64,000 nucleotides of DNA. Origin: Flavobacterium rivuli WB 3.3-2 = DSM 21788 (GTDB lineage: Bacteria; Bacteroidota; Bacteroidia; Flavobacteriales; Flavobacteriaceae). Shown here piece by piece: positions 60,245 through 64,000 of this stretch. Every line of letters starts with the position of its first letter. The stretch's first letter is position 1. A program made the position numbers and the translations under genes. The stretch is taken from assembly GCF_000378485.1 (NCBI RefSeq), contig NZ_KB899974.1:62001-126000 (forward strand). Reading direction: 5' to 3'. The notes under the pieces are model-generated. The model was not told the origin of the DNA, did no database searches, and saw only the letters and a program-made list of their open reading frames with translations.

Positions 60245-60252
60245 CAAAACTA
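60245..60252 (-). promoter_or_regulatory. Promoter -7 element of T9SS paralogue A
   Basis: The minus strand reads TAGTTTTG, a TAnnTTTG match, about 9 nt before the predicted transcript end of the leader at ATG 60229. The same octamer precedes paralogue B. Confidence 0.5.
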
Positions 60253-60311
60253 ACAATATTAAAAATAACGAGTAAGTATTTTTTGTATTGTTTTTAAATA
60301 TTCCTAAATAA

Positions 60312-60344
60312 AATAAGGCTGAAACGGGTAGTTTCAGCCTTATT
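60312..60344 (-). terminator. Terminator of T9SS paralogue B
   Basis: AATAAGGCTGAAAC (60312-60325) and GTTTCAGCCTTATT (60331-60344) form a perfect 14-bp stem with a 5-nt loop, followed by a T-rich stretch in leftward reading. It lies 20 bp after the stop at 60365. Confidence 0.85.
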
Positions 60345-60364
60345 AATACGTGTTACTAGAATTA

Positions 60365-61309
60365 CTATTGCTTAAAGATCTTTTTTGTTACAGTTCCTCT
60401 ATCAGATGCTATATTCATCATATAAACACCTGCCGAAAGTTCACTTAGATTTATTTGTGCATTTACAACACCGGTTAGTGTAAAAGTTTTTACTGTACGG
60501 CCATTCAAATCTGTAATAGTAATGCCGTTTACAATTGCATTACCGTTATTGGCGATGGTTACACTATTTGTTGCAGGGTTAGGAAATACCGAAAATTTCG
60601 TAGCATCCACTTTATCAATACCTGCAACATCTGTAGATATTACAATATTATCTGCATAAAATGACGTGGTGTAATCATCAAACTTATAAGCAATTGCATC
60701 CACTCCCTGACCTGCCGGCAGGGTTGCGGTATATACTAATTGATTATTTAAATAATATTTTACAGTACCTGCAGTAAGGTTAAATGTGGTTTTTATATGG
60801 TACCATGTCTGGTCCTGAAATGTACCAACCTGTTCAAAATCATATTCATCTTCAATAGCGTCATAATTTGAAAGCACGCTGATAGTTCCGTCATATTCAA
60901 AGCTAAAAGCAGAATTTGGTATTGTGTTTTCACCTTGTATGTCAACTGTAACAAAGCCAAGATCAGAACCGTCAGTTTCGTCAATACCATCAATAAACAC
61001 ATCCTGTGTAATACTAAATGTAGTACTTCCCGGTGTTACAAATTTATAAACATCATAAAGTAAGGTATTATCCTCTTCATCAGCTACAAATTTTAAAGAG
61101 TTAGTGCCATCGCTATGCTGGCTTGTAGATATTACTATATTGTTTGGGCCGGTACCTCCATCTTCATCATCCTCAACCGTCCAGCCATTCTGTCCGTGAA
61201 GGGCGCCGGTTGTGTAACCTTCAGATGTTTCAAAAGAAATATTTTGCTGTGCACTGGCAGCATAATGGCCTGCAAATAAAAGTGAGGCAAAGAGTAGTGT
61301 TTTTTTCAT
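60365..61309 (-). CDS. Secreted T9SS protein, paralogue B
   Basis: From ATG 61309 (MKKTLLFASLLFAG) the protein has 314 aa with a signal peptide (cleavage near ASAQQ). An ATG at 61327 lies inside the -7 element and is rejected. The start of the mature part (SFETSEGYTTGALHGQNGW) and the sorting domain (FSVFPNPATNSVTIANN ... VTKKIFKQ) closely parallel paralogue A, with more acidic loops in the middle (VEDDEDGGTGPN). The function is unknown; a surface adhesin or binding protein is likely. Confidence 0.88.
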   Translation of the reverse strand: MKKTLLFASLLFAGHYAASAQQNISFETSEGYTTGALHGQNGWTVEDDEDGGTGPNNIVISTSQHSDGTNSLKFVADEEDNTLLYDVYKFVTPGSTTFSITQDVFIDGIDETDGSDLGFVTVDIQGENTIPNSAFSFEYDGTISVLSNYDAIEDEYDFEQVGTFQDQTWYHIKTTFNLTAGTVKYYLNNQLVYTATLPAGQGVDAIAYKFDDYTTSFYADNIVISTDVAGIDKVDATKFSVFPNPATNSVTIANNGNAIVNGITITDLNGRTVKTFTLTGVVNAQINLSELSAGVYMMNIASDRGTVTKKIFKQ

Positions 61310-61324
61310 GATTGTGATTTTCAA

Positions 61325-61332
61325 CAAAACTA
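61325..61332 (-). promoter_or_regulatory. Promoter -7 element of T9SS paralogue B
   Basis: The minus strand reads TAGTTTTG, identical to the element of paralogue A. It predicts a transcript start near 61318, just ahead of the ATG at 61309. Confidence 0.5.
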
Positions 61333-61583
61333 CTATTATAACTGAAATGAACTAATTTTTTTTGCTTATATGATGACAAAAACAACAATAATTTTACTAA
61401 AATATGACTTTGCTATTGTCTGTAGCAGTTATATTTATCATGTAATAAATTTACAAGTATTCCATTTAAATTTACAAGATAGTTTGTAATTATATTCTGA
61501 AATTTGCGTGTATTGCTTTACAAAATTATAATGTAATTTTATAAGCAGTAAATAATAACTTTACAAATTAATAATTTATAATT

Positions 61584-62624
61584 ATGGAATACAGACAATT
61601 AGGGGCATCCGGTTTATTTGTTCCGGTTCTAAGTTTTGGTACGGCTACCTTTGGCGGCAGCAACGATTTTTTTAAGGCATGGGCAAGCACAGATGTGGCC
61701 GAGGCTACACGTTTAGTAGATATATGTATGGAGGCCGGCGTTAACCTTTTTGATACCGCCGATATTTACAGCGATGGCTTATCTGAAAATATATTGGGTA
61801 AAGCCATAAGCCATTTACAGCGAGATAAACTGCTCTTATCATCTAAGGCTACGTTTACTTTTGGCGATGCGCCTAATAACCAGGGATCGTCCCGCCATCA
61901 TTTGCTAAAACAGATAGAGGGCAGCCTTACAAGGCTTAAAACCGATTATATTGATATTTACCACATGCATGGTTTTGATGGCAACACACCTGTAGAAGAA
62001 ACCTTACGCACACTTGATGATTTGGTTCAGAGTGGTAAGGTGCGTTATATCGCGGCTTCTAACTTTTCCGGCTGGCACTTAATGAAATCTCAGGCAGTGA
62101 GCGAAAAATATAGGTGGAATAAGTATGTGGCTCACCAGGTTTACTATTCGCTTACTAACAGAGAATATGAGTGGGAGTTAATGCCACTGGGCATCGACCA
62201 AAAAGTAGGCGCTATAGTATGGAGCCCGTTGGCAGGCGGCAGGCTGGGAGGCAAGTTTAGCCGAAGCAAAGACTGGCCTAATACAGGCAGGGTGTCTGAT
62301 GGTGGCAGCCCGGTACCCGAAAGTGCAGTAGAGAAGGAACACCTGTTTAAAATAACCGATGCCCTGGAGGATGTTGCTGAAGAGACAGGAAAATCAGTAC
62401 CGCAGGTAGCGATAAACTGGTTGTTACAACGCCCTACGGTATCAAGCGTAATAATAGGTGCACGAAACGAAGAGCAACTTAAACAAAATCTCGAAGCCAT
62501 AGGGTGGAACCTTACCACAGACCAGGTAAAAAAACTGGATGAAGCAAGCGAAGTTGCCACGATATATCCATACTGGCACCAAAGGCAAAACCTTACGCTA
62601 AACCCTCCGCCAAAATTTTATTAG
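61584..62624 (+). CDS. Aldo/keto reductase, YghZ/Tas-like
   Basis: The 346-aa TIM-barrel protein has the catalytic set Asp/Tyr in LFDTADIYSDGLSE, Lys in LLSSKATFTFGD and His in IYHMHGFDG, with the NADPH end SSVIIGARNEEQLKQNLE. It is larger than the AKR at 42442 and only distantly similar to it. The substrate is unknown. It is monocistronic; the 61333-61583 gap holds no other gene. Confidence 0.94.
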   Translation: MEYRQLGASGLFVPVLSFGTATFGGSNDFFKAWASTDVAEATRLVDICMEAGVNLFDTADIYSDGLSENILGKAISHLQRDKLLLSSKATFTFGDAPNNQGSSRHHLLKQIEGSLTRLKTDYIDIYHMHGFDGNTPVEETLRTLDDLVQSGKVRYIAASNFSGWHLMKSQAVSEKYRWNKYVAHQVYYSLTNREYEWELMPLGIDQKVGAIVWSPLAGGRLGGKFSRSKDWPNTGRVSDGGSPVPESAVEKEHLFKITDALEDVAEETGKSVPQVAINWLLQRPTVSSVIIGARNEEQLKQNLEAIGWNLTTDQVKKLDEASEVATIYPYWHQRQNLTLNPPPKFY

Positions 62625-62648
62625 TAAACACGTTTCAATAAACAACAG

Positions 62649-62675
62649 AACAGCTCTAATGGGCTGTTTTGCTTT
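62649..62675 (+). terminator. Terminator of the aldo/keto reductase gene
   Basis: AACAGCTC (62649-62656) pairs with GGGCTGTT (62661-62668) through one G-T wobble and is followed by a T-rich tail. It ends the rightward transcript and also lies after the convergent phosphoglycerate mutase. Confidence 0.75.
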
Positions 62676-62694
62676 TTACTATAGTTTATTGTAC

Positions 62695-63327
62695 TTATTT
62701 TGTGGCAGGTTCCGGTGCCGCGTTGGCTAAATAATGGGCATCAAGAAGTTGCATATCGCTTGTAAATGTGTACAGCCTTGGTATGCCCGTAGCTATATTT
62801 ATACCGGTAATATCGGTAACGCTAATATGTTCAAGGTACATCATTAGCGCCCTAAGGCTGTTGCCATGTGCTACTATCAACACATTTTTGCCTGCCTGTA
62901 ACTGTGGTGCTATTTCTTCGTTATAGTACGGTATTACCCTGTTGTAGGTATCTTTAAGGCTTTCGCCGTTGGGCGGCGCTGTATCATAACTCCGCCTCCA
63001 TAGCACTAATTGTTTAGTGCCGTACTGCTTTTCTACTTCGGCTTTATTAAGTCCCTGAAGGCTACCATAATTGCGCTCATTCAATGCTGCCGATCGTATA
63101 ACCGGTATTGTTGTACCTATTTTTGACAATACGATATTTAAGGTATGCATCGCCCTGTTAAGCATAGAGGTATAGGCTACATCTACATGAAAATCCTGAA
63201 GAAGGTTTCCGGCAAGGGCAGCTTCCTGCTCGCCGGCGGGTGTAAGGTCTATATCTGTATCGCCTGTAAACCTGTTTTCCAGGTTCCAGACAGACTGCCC
63301 GTGACGTAATAATATTAAAACCGGCAT
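62695..63327 (-). CDS. gpmA: 2,3-bisphosphoglycerate-dependent phosphoglycerate mutase
   Basis: The 210-aa protein has the histidine-phosphatase signature LILLRHGQSVWN (His at about 9), ENRFTGDTDIDLT, ERNYGSLQGLNKAEV and the second His in VLIVAHGNSLRAL. This is a short GpmA form (E. coli 250 aa). It interconverts 3- and 2-phosphoglycerate in glycolysis. A -7 element TATATTTG on the minus strand at 63351-63358 supports the start. Confidence 0.94.
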   Translation of the reverse strand: MPVLILLRHGQSVWNLENRFTGDTDIDLTPAGEQEAALAGNLLQDFHVDVAYTSMLNRAMHTLNIVLSKIGTTIPVIRSAALNERNYGSLQGLNKAEVEKQYGTKQLVLWRRSYDTAPPNGESLKDTYNRVIPYYNEEIAPQLQAGKNVLIVAHGNSLRALMMYLEHISVTDITGINIATGIPRLYTFTSDMQLLDAHYLANAAPEPATK

Positions 63328-63350
63328 ATAAAATAGTATAGAAGTTCTTA

Positions 63351-63358
63351 CAAATATA
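63351..63358 (-). promoter_or_regulatory. Promoter -7 element of the phosphoglycerate mutase gene
   Basis: CAAATATA on the plus strand is TATATTTG on the minus strand, 24 bp upstream of ATG 63327. No -33 TTG is present at the best distance. Confidence 0.5.
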
Positions 63359-63551
63359 GCCCATTTGCGTACTCGTTATACCTGTAAAAAGTATTTAAGA
63401 AAACAATAACAGCCTGTCTTTAAATGAAACGCGCTATCGGGATTAAGTAAACTTTATGAATTATATAAATTCCTGATTTTACTATTACCAAATTATTATT
63501 ATGCTGTACAAAATATATAATTTTTTGTATTTTAGCCGCTAATATCTATAT

Positions 63552-64000
63552 ATGCTTCAGCTACCGGAATCTCAATTTATACTTGGCAGGTTAACCAATG
63601 AATTAGCTCCCCATTTGCATTACCACACGGTTAAGCATACGCTCGATGTATATAATCATGCGGCTTATATAGCTAAAGAGGAGGCCATAAACGTTGCCGA
63701 TACAAAACTGCTGCTTATTGCCGCTTTATATCATGATTCGGGCTATTTAACACAAAGTGACGGGCATGAGGCCATATCTTGTAAAATTGCAGCGGAGGTT
63801 TTACCCAATTACGGCTACAATGCTGCCGATATAGATACGATTTGCCGCATTATAATGGCTACGAAACTGCCACAAAACCCGCACTCTAAAACGGAAGAAA
63901 TTATTTGCGATGCCGACCTTGATTATCTGGGCCGTGACGATTTTTTTAAAACCGGCCACGGGCTGTATCTTGAAATGCTTACTGCCGGTAAGGTTAGTAA
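63552..64000 (+). CDS. HD-domain phosphohydrolase-like protein, truncated by the window end
   Basis: The frame opens at ATG 63552 (MLQLPESQFILGRL) and is still open at 64000, so about 149 residues are seen. HD-domain metal ligands are present: His in HYHTVKHTLDVYNHA, the HD pair in AALYHDSGY (about 58), His in DGHEA and Asp in ICDADLDYLG. The family hydrolyses phosphate esters of nucleotides; in some relatives the HD domain precedes a cyclase or other domain, which cannot be judged here. Confidence 0.88.
   Translation, partial: MLQLPESQFILGRLTNELAPHLHYHTVKHTLDVYNHAAYIAKEEAINVADTKLLLIAALYHDSGYLTQSDGHEAISCKIAAEVLPNYGYNAADIDTICRIIMATKLPQNPHSKTEEIICDADLDYLGRDDFFKTGHGLYLEMLTAGKVS

Overview
The window reads as chromosomal DNA of a low-GC, Gram-negative Bacteroidota, most likely a Flavobacteriaceae member. 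The evidence is a SusC/SusD pair, several secreted proteins with type IX secretion (T9SS) C-terminal sorting domains, promoters of the Bacteroidota type (TAnnTTTG at -7) in front of many genes, weak Shine-Dalgarno signals, and lipoproteins with short SC lipoboxes. No rRNA, tRNA, prophage, transposase or CRISPR array was seen.

Layout. 0-3.4 kb: a SusD fragment and a full SusC. 3.9-17.3 kb: a leftward kdp potassium locus (small ORF, 28-aa membrane peptide, kdpF, kdpA, kdpB, kdpC, two porin paralogues, a KdpD stripped to its N-terminal sensor part, and a separate histidine kinase). A sigma-54-type response regulator, the likely KdpE substitute, lies upstream, separated from kdp by a T9SS beta-helix gene. 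A 30-codon relic of the kdpD start lies between the two porins. 17.4-23.8 kb: an unknown small protein, an LtaS-like phosphotransferase, a PAP2 phosphatase, an OmpR/histidine-kinase pair and an RsuA/RluE-type pseudouridine synthase. 23.9-27.7 kb: a lipoprotein, an acidic-tail protein, a deoxyhypusine-synthase-like protein and arginine decarboxylase (polyamine block). 27.7-32.4 kb: aroB, proline dehydrogenase, a HAD phosphatase, an IRG-like dynamin-related GTPase and a small membrane peptide. 32.6-42.4 kb: an M14 peptidase, then a sugar locus (DUF5107-TPR protein, sugar porter, AraC regulator, aldose epimerase). 42.4-44.9 kb: aldo/keto reductase, thioredoxin-reductase-like flavoprotein and UBP-type zinc finger. 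45.1-49.1 kb: an overlapping kaiC-kaiB-kaiB-histidine kinase-response regulator operon. 49.3-56.0 kb: an RND efflux operon with its TetR regulator and a striking array of operator repeats. 56.3-59.0 kb: a patatin and a CHAP/peptidoglycan-binding protein, neither with a signal peptide. 59.3-64.0 kb: two tandem T9SS proteins, an aldo/keto reductase, phosphoglycerate mutase and a truncated HD-domain protein.

The most distinctive items are the cyanobacterial-type Kai module in a Bacteroidota, the five-site TetR operator set around the efflux genes, the kdpD relic that records a local duplication, the extra membrane peptide in kdp, the envelope-degrading patatin/CHAP pair, and the IRG-type GTPase. 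All family assignments come from reading motifs by eye; no database search was run.
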